From NCBI GenBank assembly GCA_044508265.1, contig JBIQIB010000001.1, forward strand, positions 45,029 to 109,028: 64,000 bases of DNA, in the 5' to 3' direction. A program made the translations under genes and the position numbers. The stretch is from JAEZDP01 sp044508265. Its GTDB lineage: Bacteria > Acidobacteriota > Vicinamibacteria > Vicinamibacterales > Vicinamibacteraceae. The stretch's first letter is position 1. Every line of letters starts with the position of its first letter. Under the pieces are notes generated by a model. It was given only the letters and a program-made list of their open reading frames with translations. It did no database searches and was not told where the DNA came from. Of this stretch, positions 7,578-15,412 are shown piece by piece.

Positions 7578-8350
7578 TCAGGGAATGGCGGGCCCGCCCC
7601 GTTCGGGGATCGTCCACAGATAGACCGTCTTGCCGTCCACCTGCACGGTTTCTTCCGGCTTCCAGTCGCCCATGTCGAAGTCGTGCGACACGATGCGCGT
7701 GCCCGGACGCAGCTGCTCCATCAGGATCGGCCGCAGCTTCAGGTTCAGCCCCGGCAGCAGGTACAGCGTGACGACGGTCGCCTCGCGGATGTCCGAGGTG
7801 AACAGGTCCTGCTCGAGGAACATCACCCTGTCGGTGACGCCGGCATCCTTCGCGTTGGCGTTGGCCTCCTGGATACGCTTCGGATCGATGTCGATGCCGA
7901 CCCCGCGCGCGCCCCGTTTGGCGGCGGCAATCACGATGCGGCCATCCCCGCAGCCGAGGTCGTAGACGATGTCGTCGGAGCCGACCTTGGCCACGTCGAG
8001 CATCGCCTCGACGACGGCCTCGCGGGTCGGCACGAAGATGACGTCGGGCCGGCGCTGTGGTTCGGTTTCGGGCAGCTGCGGCAGCGTGACCCTGGCGTCC
8101 GAGGCGGCTTCCGGATTCGCCATGCCGCAGGNNNNNNNNNNNNNNNNNNNNNNNNNNNNNNNNNNNNNNNNNNNNNNNNNNNNNNNNNNNNNNNNNNNNN
8201 NNNNNNNNNNNNNNNNNNNNNNNNNNNNNNNTGCGGCAGCGTGACCCTGGCGTCCGAGGCGGCTTCCGGATTCGCCATGCCGCAGGCGAGCGACGAGACG
8301 AGGGCGATGGCAACGGTCAGAGCATGTCCACGACGACGCATGCGGCGCAT
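7578..8350 (-). CDS. Exported class I SAM-dependent methyltransferase (broken by assembly gap)
   Basis: The reading frame is split by the 100-N gap at 8132-8231, whose flanks repeat the same 55 bp. Removing the 155 extra bases restores one frame. The restored protein begins MRRMRRRGHALTVAIALVSS with a cleavage or lipobox-like 'SLACG'. It runs through 'RRPDVIFVPTREAVVEAMLDVA', 'IVYDLGCGDGRIVIAAAKRG' (motif I, SAM binding), 'VGIDIDPKRIQEANANAK' and 'VMFLEQDLF' to 'LLPGLNLKLRPILMEQLRPGTRIVSHDF'. The fold is that of small Rossmann methyltransferases; the substrate is unknown. The start is either 8350 or 8341; an AAAGG lies just upstream of the latter, and an in-frame GTG/ATG also occurs at 8377. 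An export signal on a SAM-dependent enzyme is odd. Confidence 0.75.
8132..8231. other. Assembly gap (100 N) with duplicated 55-bp flanks
   Basis: Bases 8077-8131 are identical to bases 8232-8286 (55 bp). The gap is therefore an overlap join and breaks the methyltransferase frame artificially. Confidence 0.9.
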
Positions 8351-8488
8351 CCTTTCGAGTGACGGAATTGGCGGCATCGTACATCGCCCGCGCCTGGAAC
8401 GATCACCCGCACGGCCGGGGGCGTGCCGCGGCGGAGGTTGGAGCCGCCGGCGCGACGCTTGATGGCGGGCATGCAGTAGGCTAAGGCC

Positions 8489-10045
8489 ATGCCGTCGACA
8501 GGACGTTCACGACTCCCTGCCATGGCCGTCGCCGGCGCGATGCTGCTGGTGCTGCTGCCGCAGGCCGGGTGGACGGCAGCGCCTGGCGCGGTCCAGCCGC
8601 CCGATGCCTGCGCCGACCTCGAGTCGTGCCGGACGGCGGCGCTCGAGGCCGAGGCCGCCGGTGACGGCGAGCGCTTCCATGATCTGGCCTGGCGGGTGAT
8701 GCAGCTCGCGCCCAAAGACGATGCGGCCGCGATGTACGTGGTGGCGCGCGCGCAGGCGGCCAGCGGGCGTTCCTCGGACGCCCTCGTCATGCTGCGCCGA
8801 CTGGCGGAGGCCGGCGTCGCCACCGACGCAGCCGACCTCGACGTGTTCGCGCGCGTCCGCCAGCGGGAGGGCTGGCCCGCCCTGGAGGCGCTTGCGCGGA
8901 CGGCGACGCGACGTCTCGTCGCCACAGGCCTCGACGCGGCGGCGATCGAGCCGTCCACGGCGGCATCTGGCGGAGCGGCGGCAGGGACGGCAGCGAGGGC
9001 GGCGACGGATCCGGACGCGGGTGCCACGCGCGGCGACTCGGTGGGTTCGCCGACGTCCGGGGCCGCGGCAACGTCATCGGCTGCCGGTGTCGCGACCGTC
9101 GCACCTGCGGTGCCTCCACGTCCCGCGTACGGCAGCGCGCTGGTGGCCGACGTGGCCCTTCGACTCGAGACCGGGCTCGACGGCCTCGATGGCGGCGACG
9201 GCGCCACGGGTGGATTTGCCTACGACGCCGTGTCGGGCCGCTATCTCGTCGGCGATCGCGACGGCCGGAAGATCGTCGTCGTCGACGAGCCCTCACGCCG
9301 CGTGGCCGACCTCGTGCGCGGCGACTCCGCCGGGTTCCGCCAGCTCGTCGCGATGGAGATCGACACGCGGCGCGGCGATCTCTGGGTGCTCAGCAACGAT
9401 CCCGCGGTCGCCGGCGAGACGCGCGCCACCGTCCACAAGGTGCAGCTCATTGCGGGACGGCCGCTCGCACGCATCGAGCCGCCTGCGGATGCCGGCAGCG
9501 TGCGCTTCACGGACCTGGCGGTAACCGCCTCTGGCGCGGTGCTCGTCGTCGATGCCGCCGGCCAGCGGCTCTTCCGGATCGACCCGCGGGCGACGACGCT
9601 CACGCCGGTGATGACGCTCGACGTCCCCTCGCCTGCGGCGGTCACCGTCGCCGGCAGCGACGAGGTGGCCTACGTGGCGCACGGCGACGGCGTCTCGCGG
9701 CTCGACATGGCACGCCGGCGCCTGGCGCCCGTGGTCAGCGCCGTCGCCGAGGGCACCTCCATCAGCGACGTGTGGTGGCACGACGGCGGCCTCGTCGTCA
9801 TGTGCGTGGAGCCGACCGGCGCGCGCAGCCTGCAGCGCTGGCAACTCGATCGCCAGGGCGTGACGGTGCAGGAGATCCGCACGGTGGACATTTCGCTGCC
9901 GGAGACCCCGACGCCGGTGGCCGTCACGTTGTCCGGCTCGTCGCTGCTGGTGCTGACGGGGCAGGAAGGCCAGCCGGCGAGCGCCGGTTCGGGCGACGCT
10001 GCCGCCGAGGGTCCTGTCGTGCGCCGGGTGAGGCTCGGACCATGA
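8489..10045 (+). CDS. Secreted TPR-like/beta-propeller protein
   Basis: 518 residues. After a signal peptide (hydrophobic at about 10-28), residues 40-150 contain helical repeats resembling a Sel1/TPR region ('LAWRVMQLAPKDDAAAMYVVARAQAASGRSSDALVMLRRLAEAG'). An Ala/Thr/Gly-rich linker follows (about 150-210). The C-terminal 300 residues look like a six-bladed NHL/SMP-30 propeller ('GGFAYDAVSGRYLVGDRDGRKIVVVDEPSRRVADLV', 'EIDTRRGDLWVLSNDP', 'VRFTDLAVTASGAVLVVDAAGQRLFRIDP'). There are no catalytic residues to assign, so a binding role in the periplasm is likely. The stop overlaps the start of the next gene by 4 bp (ATGA). Confidence 0.65.
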   Translation: MPSTGRSRLPAMAVAGAMLLVLLPQAGWTAAPGAVQPPDACADLESCRTAALEAEAAGDGERFHDLAWRVMQLAPKDDAAAMYVVARAQAASGRSSDALVMLRRLAEAGVATDAADLDVFARVRQREGWPALEALARTATRRLVATGLDAAAIEPSTAASGGAAAGTAARAATDPDAGATRGDSVGSPTSGAAATSSAAGVATVAPAVPPRPAYGSALVADVALRLETGLDGLDGGDGATGGFAYDAVSGRYLVGDRDGRKIVVVDEPSRRVADLVRGDSAGFRQLVAMEIDTRRGDLWVLSNDPAVAGETRATVHKVQLIAGRPLARIEPPADAGSVRFTDLAVTASGAVLVVDAAGQRLFRIDPRATTLTPVMTLDVPSPAAVTVAGSDEVAYVAHGDGVSRLDMARRRLAPVVSAVAEGTSISDVWWHDGGLVVMCVEPTGARSLQRWQLDRQGVTVQEIRTVDISLPETPTPVAVTLSGSSLLVLTGQEGQPASAGSGDAAAEGPVVRRVRLGP

Positions 10046-10437
10046 GCACGTATCTCGAAGACCGTGTCGCTGCCGCACGGCGGGGGCTGATGCAGGTGCA
10101 CAAGTCGCTCATCGACGTCGAGCGCATCAGGTACGAGCGGACGCACGGGCGGATCGACGGCAGCGGCCAGCTGCTGCAGCTGGTCATCAACGACCCCGCA
10201 TTCGAGTGGGTGCGACCGCTCTCGGCGTTGATTGCGCGGATGGACGCGATGCTGGCCGATGCCGAGTCGCTCGCCGCCGCCGACGTGGAGGGACTGCTCG
10301 AAGAGGCCCGGCGCCTGCTGCGCCCCGACGCAGAGGGCGACGAGTTCGCACAGCTCTACGCCCGCGCGATCCAGGAGTCGCCGGACGTCGTGCTGGCGCA
10401 CGGCGCAGCGCTCACGCTGCTCGAGGCAGTGCACTGA
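10042..10437 (+). CDS. Small conserved-type cytoplasmic protein, unknown function
   Basis: 131 residues, largely helical, with no signal or membrane segment: 'YLEDRVAAARRGLMQVHKSLIDVERIRYERTHGRI', 'LLQLVINDPAFEWVRPLSALIARMDAML' and 'EFAQLYARAIQESPDVVLAHGAALTLLEAVH'. I recognise no named domain. The ATG at 10042 overlaps the stop of the propeller gene, and its own TGA (10435-10437) overlaps the likely start of the phosphopantetheinyl transferase. The three genes therefore form a tightly coupled set, suggesting that the small protein works with one of its neighbours. Confidence 0.7.
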   Translation: MSTYLEDRVAAARRGLMQVHKSLIDVERIRYERTHGRIDGSGQLLQLVINDPAFEWVRPLSALIARMDAMLADAESLAAADVEGLLEEARRLLRPDAEGDEFAQLYARAIQESPDVVLAHGAALTLLEAVH

Positions 10438-11156
10438 GGACGGACCCGGCCTCGCGGACGTCGGCCCTGCTCGTCACCTGGTGGAAGCCGCCGCCGGACG
10501 ACGCGCTGCGGATGACGTCGTTCCTGTCGTGGCTGTCGGCGGGCGAGCGCACCCGCTACGCGCGGTTCCTCCTGGACGATCATCGCGCGACGTTCCTCGC
10601 CAGCCGCATCCTGCTCCGGCAGACGCTGGCCGAGGTCACCGGCCAGCATCCTGCCGCCGTCGGGTTCTCGACCGACAGCCACGGCGTCAAGCCGCACCTC
10701 GTCGCCCCGTCGAGCACCGGCACCTGGCACTTCAGCCTGACGCACACCGAGGGGCTCGTGGGTTGCGTCGTGACCCGCGTCGGCGACGTGGGCATCGACG
10801 CCGAGCCCCTCGCGCGCGCCGCGCGCGTCGAGGCGCTGGCACCGCGCGTGCTCTCGCCGTCCGAACTGGCGTGCTTCGAATCGCTTGCGGGGGACACCCG
10901 GCGCCGGCGGTTCTTCGAGTACTGGTGCGTGAAAGAGGCCTGGCTGAAGGCCGAAGGCACCGGCCTCCGGCAGCCGCCGGCGTCCGTTGACGTGAGCTTC
11001 GCCGCCGACGGTGTCGTCGTCCCGGGCGGACGCGAGGCACGCCTGCTGTCGATCGATCCGGCGTACGTCGTCGCGCTCGTGCACCCGCCGCTCGGCGGTG
11101 CGGCAGCCGACGCCGTCGTGGTCCGGTCGTTCGACTGGGACGACCTCGAGCCGTGA
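10434..11156 (+). CDS. 4'-phosphopantetheinyl transferase (Sfp-type)
   Basis: About 240 residues. 'HFSLTHTEGLVGCVVTRVGDVGIDAEPL' holds the family GxDxE motif, and 'FFEYWCVKEAWLKAEGTGL' holds the W-x3-KEAxxK motif with the Mg/CoA-binding acidic residues. The upstream 'MTSFLSWLSAGERTRYARFLLDDHRATFLASRILLRQTLA' is the typical N-terminal half. These enzymes move phosphopantetheine from CoA onto carrier proteins. The start is uncertain: the conserved N-terminus 'ALLVTWWKPP' lies upstream of the first in-frame ATG (10512), and the only upstream candidate is a CTG at 10434 that overlaps the previous stop as CTGA. No polyketide or nonribosomal peptide gene is present in the window. Confidence 0.85.
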   Translation: MRTDPASRTSALLVTWWKPPPDDALRMTSFLSWLSAGERTRYARFLLDDHRATFLASRILLRQTLAEVTGQHPAAVGFSTDSHGVKPHLVAPSSTGTWHFSLTHTEGLVGCVVTRVGDVGIDAEPLARAARVEALAPRVLSPSELACFESLAGDTRRRRFFEYWCVKEAWLKAEGTGLRQPPASVDVSFAADGVVVPGGREARLLSIDPAYVVALVHPPLGGAAADAVVVRSFDWDDLEP

Positions 11157-11229
11157 CGCGTGCGGCCGTGATTCGCGCTGCCGACATGGCACGGGAGCGC
11201 CAGTCTCGTCCTGCTAGACTGTGCGCACC

Positions 11230-12969
11230 ATGAACCATCGTCCGCCCCGTGTCACGGGTCGCCGGGCCGCCCTTGCGATGCTGCTGTTGCTGCTCGTGGC
11301 CGGGGGGCACGGTGCGGCGACGCAGGTGCCGGCGGCCCCCGCGGCAGAGGCGCCTGCCATCCGGCTCGTCCTGCTCGTTGCCGTCGACCAGTTCCGCTAC
11401 GACTACCTGACGCGCTTTCGCCAGTCGTACCGCCACGGCCTCGATACGCTGCTCACGCGCGGCGCGGTGTACACCAACGCCCACCTCGAGCACGGTCACA
11501 CCGTCACTGCCGTCGGGCACTCCACCATGCTGTCGGGGGCGCTGCCCGCCGTGAGCGGCATCATCGGCAATTCCTGGTACGACCGCGCCACGCGCGCCAG
11601 CGTGACCAGCGTGAACGACCCGTCGTCTCAGCTCGTCGGCGCGACGGGCGAGGCGTCGTCGCCGCACCGCCTGCTCGTGTCGACCATCGCTGACGAGGTC
11701 CGGATGGCGGCCAAGACCGCGACGCCGCCGAAGGCCATCGGCCTGTCGTTCAAGGACCGGTCGGCGATCCTGCCGCTCGGCCGCAGCGCGGACGGTGCGT
11801 ACTGGTTCGACAACGCGTCGGGCGCCTTCGTGACGAGCACGTGGTACCGCGACGAGCTGCCGGACTGGGTCGCGGCCTTCAACGCGCGCCGGCTGCAGGA
11901 CGGCTATGCCGGCCGCCGCTGGGACCTGCCCGTCGAGGGCGGCGGCATCGACATGCCGGCGCAACCCGGGCTGCGCCTGAACGAGGCGATCTACACGAGC
12001 CCGTTCGGCAACGAGATGCTTTTGGCGCTGGCCAAAGACGCGCTGATGCACGAGCAACTGGGGCAGCGCGACACGACCGATCTCTTCACCGTCAGCTTCT
12101 CGTCGAACGACGCCGTGGGCCATCGCTACGGCCCCGACTCGCCGCACGTGCGCGACATGAGCACCAGGACCGACGCGATCATCGGCGAACTGCTCGCCGA
12201 GGTCGATCGGCTGGTGGGGCTCGAGCGCACGCTGGTGGTCTTCACGACCGACCATGGCGTCGCGCCGCTGCCGGAGCGTGCGAGGGAGTGGCGCCTGCCC
12301 GGCGGGCGGTTCGCCGGCGCCACCGTCAACGACGCGATTCAGCAGGCGCTGCAGTCGCGCTTCGGGCGCGGCGCGTGGCTGCTGGCCGGCGGCAACTCGG
12401 TGTACCTCGACCACGGCCTGATCGCGGCGAAGAAGCTGGACGCCGCCGAGGTCCGTCGCGTTGCCGCGGCCGCCGCCGCCGCGGTGCCGCAGGTGGCCCG
12501 CGTCTACACGCGCGAGGAGCTGCTTGGCACCGCCGTGCCGGCCGACCGTGTGAGCCGCCGTGTGGCGCGTGGCTACCATGCCCAGCGCTCGGGCGACCTC
12601 GAGGTGGTGCTCGATCCCTACTGGATCCGCGGCTCGTCGGGGACGACGCACGGCTCGCCGTACACCTACGACTCGCACATCCCCCTGATCCTGATGGGGC
12701 CGGGCGTGAGGGCAGGGCAGTATGCGCAGCGGGCGGCGATGAACGACATCGCGCCGACGCTCGCGACGCTGCTCGGCACCGCGATGCCGTCGGGCGCGAT
12801 GGGCCGTGTGCTCGTCGAGGCGCTCGCGCCGGAGGAAAGGACGGCTCGGAGAGCGAACGAAAGGACGGCTCGGAGAGCGAACGTAGGGACGGCTCGGAGA
12901 GCCGTCCCTACCTTACTGGCGGCTGACGCGCCACAGGCTGTGGTTGGCGTCCTCGACGATCAGCAGTGA
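11230..12969 (+). CDS. PafA-like alkaline phosphatase family protein
   Basis: 579 residues with a signal peptide (hydrophobic at about 14-33). Metal and nucleophile motifs of the type I phosphodiesterase/PafA branch of the alkaline phosphatase superfamily are present: 'RLVLLVAVDQFRYDYLTRF' (first Asp), 'HTVTAVGHSTMLSGALPAVSGIIGNSWYD' with the conserved Thr next to GHxT, 'DLFTVSFSSNDAVGHRYGPDS' and 'LVVFTTDHGVAPLPERAR'. A late 'GSSGTTHGSPYTYDSHIPLILMGPGV' completes the set. It probably hydrolyses periplasmic phosphate monoesters. The last 45 residues are not family-like: they contain ERTARRAN twice, encoded by a 24-bp repeat, and run into a hairpin and past the stop of the convergent gene. The start is either ATG 11230 or GTG 11221. 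Confidence 0.88.
   Translation: MNHRPPRVTGRRAALAMLLLLLVAGGHGAATQVPAAPAAEAPAIRLVLLVAVDQFRYDYLTRFRQSYRHGLDTLLTRGAVYTNAHLEHGHTVTAVGHSTMLSGALPAVSGIIGNSWYDRATRASVTSVNDPSSQLVGATGEASSPHRLLVSTIADEVRMAAKTATPPKAIGLSFKDRSAILPLGRSADGAYWFDNASGAFVTSTWYRDELPDWVAAFNARRLQDGYAGRRWDLPVEGGGIDMPAQPGLRLNEAIYTSPFGNEMLLALAKDALMHEQLGQRDTTDLFTVSFSSNDAVGHRYGPDSPHVRDMSTRTDAIIGELLAEVDRLVGLERTLVVFTTDHGVAPLPERAREWRLPGGRFAGATVNDAIQQALQSRFGRGAWLLAGGNSVYLDHGLIAAKKLDAAEVRRVAAAAAAAVPQVARVYTREELLGTAVPADRVSRRVARGYHAQRSGDLEVVLDPYWIRGSSGTTHGSPYTYDSHIPLILMGPGVRAGQYAQRAAMNDIAPTLATLLGTAMPSGAMGRVLVEALAPEERTARRANERTARRANVGTARRAVPTLLAADAPQAVVGVLDDQQ
12836..12911. repeat. 24-bp tandem repeat ending in a perfect hairpin
   Basis: Two exact copies of a 24-bp unit containing GGACGGCTCGGAGAGCGAACG lie at 12836-12859 and 12860-12883. 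A third, partial copy starts at 12884. The third copy folds as GTAGGGACGGCTC (12883-12895) against GAGCCGTCCCTAC (12899-12911), a perfect 13-bp stem with a 3-nt loop. The hairpin ends 1 nt from the stop codon (12913-12915) of the minus-strand gene and lies inside the 3' end of the plus-strand gene. It is a plausible terminator for the minus-strand transcript. Confidence 0.75.
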
Positions 12970-14136
12970 GCCGTCCTGCAGGACGGTGACGTCCACGGGA
13001 CGGCCCCACACCTCCGGCCGATCGGGACCGAGCATCCAGCCCACCACGAAGTCCTCGTAGGCGCCCGTCGGCTTGCCGTCCACGAAGGGCAGGAAGACGA
13101 CCTTGTAGCCCGTGCGCGTCGTACGCCCCGACGACCCACGCAAGGCAGCGAACGCGCCGTGACGGTACCTGGCCGGGAACGCCGTGTGGTCGTAGAAGGT
13201 GAGTCCGAGGATCGACGAGTGCGGCGCGATCAGCACCTCGGGCGTCACGGCGGCCTTCACGATGTCCGGCCTGGCGCCGGCATGCCGCGGGTCTTCGTGG
13301 TTGCCCGTGTACGCGAACGGCCAGCCGTGCGTGGCGCCGTCGATGACCCTGGCCACGTAGTCGGGCGGGATCTCGTCGCCGAGGCCTTCCCGCTCCTGCA
13401 CGCTCGTCCAGAACTCGCCGGTCGCCGGATGCACGGCAAGCCCCACAGGGTTGCGCACGCCCGTCATCACGACGTGCCTGTTGCTGCCGTCGGCGTCGAA
13501 GCGCAGCACCGCGGCGCGCAACGGGTCCGGCTCGACGTCCGCGTTCGTCGAGCTGCCGACGGTGACGTAGAGGTGCCGCCCATCCCTGCTGAAGGCGATG
13601 TTGCGCGTCCAGTGCCCGCCCTTGCTGCTCGGCAGCTCGGTGACGACCGTCGGTGGCCCCGACGCAGCCAGGTCGCCGGCCTTGTAGGGGAAGCGAAGTA
13701 CGGCGTCCGTGTTGGCCACGTACACGGCGTCGCCATGGAAGGCGAGCCCGTAGGGCTGCTTGAGCCCCGTCGTGAAGACGTGCTGCTCCCCCTCGTCGAT
13801 GCGCCCGTTGCCGTTGGCATCTCGCAGCACGACGACGCTGCTGGCGCCCGTGTCGACGACGAAGATGTCGCCGTTGGGGGCCTGGCGCGCGAGCCGCGGA
13901 CGCGTGAGCCCGTCGGCGGCAAACGGCTGCACGACGAAGCCGTCGGGCGCGACGAGCCGGGCGTCGGCGGGCCTGGGCACCACCTTCGGCGGGTTCGTCG
14001 TCGCGGGCCCGGGCGCGGCAAGGTCGGCCGCCTTGACGTGATGGGTCTGCAGTGTCGGCGTCTGCGCGGCGAGCGGCACGATGCCGGCGGCGGCGACCCC
14101 GAGCAGGGAGATGATCGAGAGACGAGGATGACGCAC
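12913..14136 (-). CDS. Sorbosone/PQQ-type sugar dehydrogenase-like beta-propeller protein
   Basis: 407 residues with a signal peptide (MRHPRLSIISLLGVAAAGIVPLAAQ). The body matches the soluble glucose/L-sorbosone dehydrogenase propeller: 'PDGFVVQPFAADGLTRPRLARQAPNGDIFVVDTGASSVVVLRD', 'GLKQPYGLAFHGDAVYVANTDAVLRFPYKAGD', 'HWTRNIAFSRDGRHLYVTVGSSTNAD', 'VRNPVGLAVHPATGEFWTSVQERE' and 'EVLIAPHSSILGLTFYDHTAFPARYRHGAFAALRGS'. Relatives oxidise sugars with PQQ in the periplasm, but many Acidobacteriota paralogs are unproven. A DANGNGRIDEGE stretch resembles a calcium loop. It converges on the PafA-like gene, overlapping its 3' end by 57 bp. Confidence 0.85.
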   Translation of the reverse strand: MRHPRLSIISLLGVAAAGIVPLAAQTPTLQTHHVKAADLAAPGPATTNPPKVVPRPADARLVAPDGFVVQPFAADGLTRPRLARQAPNGDIFVVDTGASSVVVLRDANGNGRIDEGEQHVFTTGLKQPYGLAFHGDAVYVANTDAVLRFPYKAGDLAASGPPTVVTELPSSKGGHWTRNIAFSRDGRHLYVTVGSSTNADVEPDPLRAAVLRFDADGSNRHVVMTGVRNPVGLAVHPATGEFWTSVQEREGLGDEIPPDYVARVIDGATHGWPFAYTGNHEDPRHAGARPDIVKAAVTPEVLIAPHSSILGLTFYDHTAFPARYRHGAFAALRGSSGRTTRTGYKVVFLPFVDGKPTGAYEDFVVGWMLGPDRPEVWGRPVDVTVLQDGSLLIVEDANHSLWRVSRQ

Positions 14137-14260
14137 GAGTGAGGCTCCTGACGGGCGAGGCCCGACGCGAGAGGGACGGTTCAGAACCGCGTCATTCTAC
14201 GGCAAGCTCCTGTATGCTCAGCGGAACGACTCACAGCCCGTGCAGAAAGGACGTGATGCG

Positions 14261-14902
14261 ATGCTTCGACACGCTCTGACGACGGTGACGGTCCTGGCGC
14301 TGGCCGCGGTGCCGGCGCTCGCGCAGTCGGTACCCGAGGTCAGCCTGCCTGCCAGCCCGCCAGGCACGGCCGCGATCGAGCTCGGCGGCAGCTGGACGAC
14401 CACGTCCGATGGCGGACGGCGGTATGAAGGCGGCAAGTGGCTGACGGTGGAATACAGCCGGCCCATTCTGCGCGGGCGCTCCGGCATCTTCGGCTCGGGC
14501 GCCGAGTACGGGAAGACGGTCAAGGGAAGCGACGCGCTGTGGCGCGCCGGGGCGAACGCCACGACGCGGCTCACGACGCAGGCGGCGCTCGACGTGGGCG
14601 GCACGACCGTGCCGCCCGGCGTCTACAACGTCCTCGTGGACCTCGACAACGGCGCCTGGACGCTCGTTCTCACCAACCAGCCGACACAGGCGAAGTTCAA
14701 TCCTGATGACAGGACCAACCTGTATGGCGCGACCAACTACGACGCGAAGTTCGACGTGGCGCGCATGCCGATGACCGTCACCGCCATCGAGCCGTCGATC
14801 GAGCAGTTCACGATCGGGTTCATCGACGCCGGCCCCGGCACCGTCACGCTGGCCATGTGGTGGGACACGACGATGGCCGTCGCGAGACTGGGCGTGCGGT
14901 AG
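14261..14902 (+). CDS. Secreted DUF2911 protein
   Basis: 213 residues from the ATG at 14261, with AAAGGA about 9 nt upstream; a GTG 21 nt earlier would include that ribosome site. The signal peptide is MLRHALTTVTVLALAAVPALAQ. 'WLTVEYSRPILRGRSGIFGSGAEYGKTVKGSDALWRAGANATTRLTTQAALDVGGTTVPPGVYNVLVDLD' is the core of the DUF2911 family, which occurs in Bacteroidota and Acidobacteriota and has no known function. The protein is probably periplasmic. The NTF2-like gene 51 bp downstream on the same strand may be co-transcribed. Confidence 0.85.
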   Translation: MLRHALTTVTVLALAAVPALAQSVPEVSLPASPPGTAAIELGGSWTTTSDGGRRYEGGKWLTVEYSRPILRGRSGIFGSGAEYGKTVKGSDALWRAGANATTRLTTQAALDVGGTTVPPGVYNVLVDLDNGAWTLVLTNQPTQAKFNPDDRTNLYGATNYDAKFDVARMPMTVTAIEPSIEQFTIGFIDAGPGTVTLAMWWDTTMAVARLGVR

Positions 14903-14953
14903 CGCGCCCGCACGGGCGGTGTACAATTCGCGTCCGAAAGGGAACCCATACAG

Positions 14954-15385
14954 ATGAAGACGCTCACGCTGGTGCTCGCGGCGCTGGTCACGTTCGTCGG
15001 GATGGCGCATGCCCAGTCGCCCTCGGCGGCCGAGGTCGAGGCCGCCGAACGGCGCCGTTTCGAACTGATGACGTCGCGCGACTACAAGGGACTCGCCGGG
15101 GTGCTTGCCGACGACCTCGTCTACACCCACTCGAGTGCCGCCGTCGACGACAAGGCCGCCTACCTCGAGAGCCTGACGTCCGGGCGCGTCACCTACAAGA
15201 CGATCGCGCCGCGCGATCTGAAGGTGCGTGTCTACGGCGACACGGCCATCATCAACGGCGTCGCGGACATGACGGTCGATGCCAACGGCGAGGCGCTGGT
15301 CAACACGCTGCGCTTCACCGACGTGTGGGTGAAGCGCAGTGGCACCTGGCAGATGGTGGCGTGGCAGTCCACGCGGATTCCCTGA
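14954..15385 (+). CDS. Secreted NTF2-like (DUF4440) protein
   Basis: 143 residues. A signal peptide (MKTLTLVLAALVTFVGMAHAQ) is followed by a compact cone-shaped NTF2/SnoaL-type domain: 'EVEAAERRRFELMTSRDYKGLAGVLADDLVYTHSSAAVDDKAAYLESLTSGRVTYKTI' and 'VKRSGTWQMVAWQSTRIP'. DUF4440 proteins bind small ligands or act as hydrolases, and no active-site set is distinctive here. It shares strand and short spacing with the DUF2911 gene. Confidence 0.85.
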   Translation: MKTLTLVLAALVTFVGMAHAQSPSAAEVEAAERRRFELMTSRDYKGLAGVLADDLVYTHSSAAVDDKAAYLESLTSGRVTYKTIAPRDLKVRVYGDTAIINGVADMTVDANGEALVNTLRFTDVWVKRSGTWQMVAWQSTRIP

Positions 15386-15412
15386 AGTCCTGCGCGCCCG
15401 CGGTGGGCGTTC

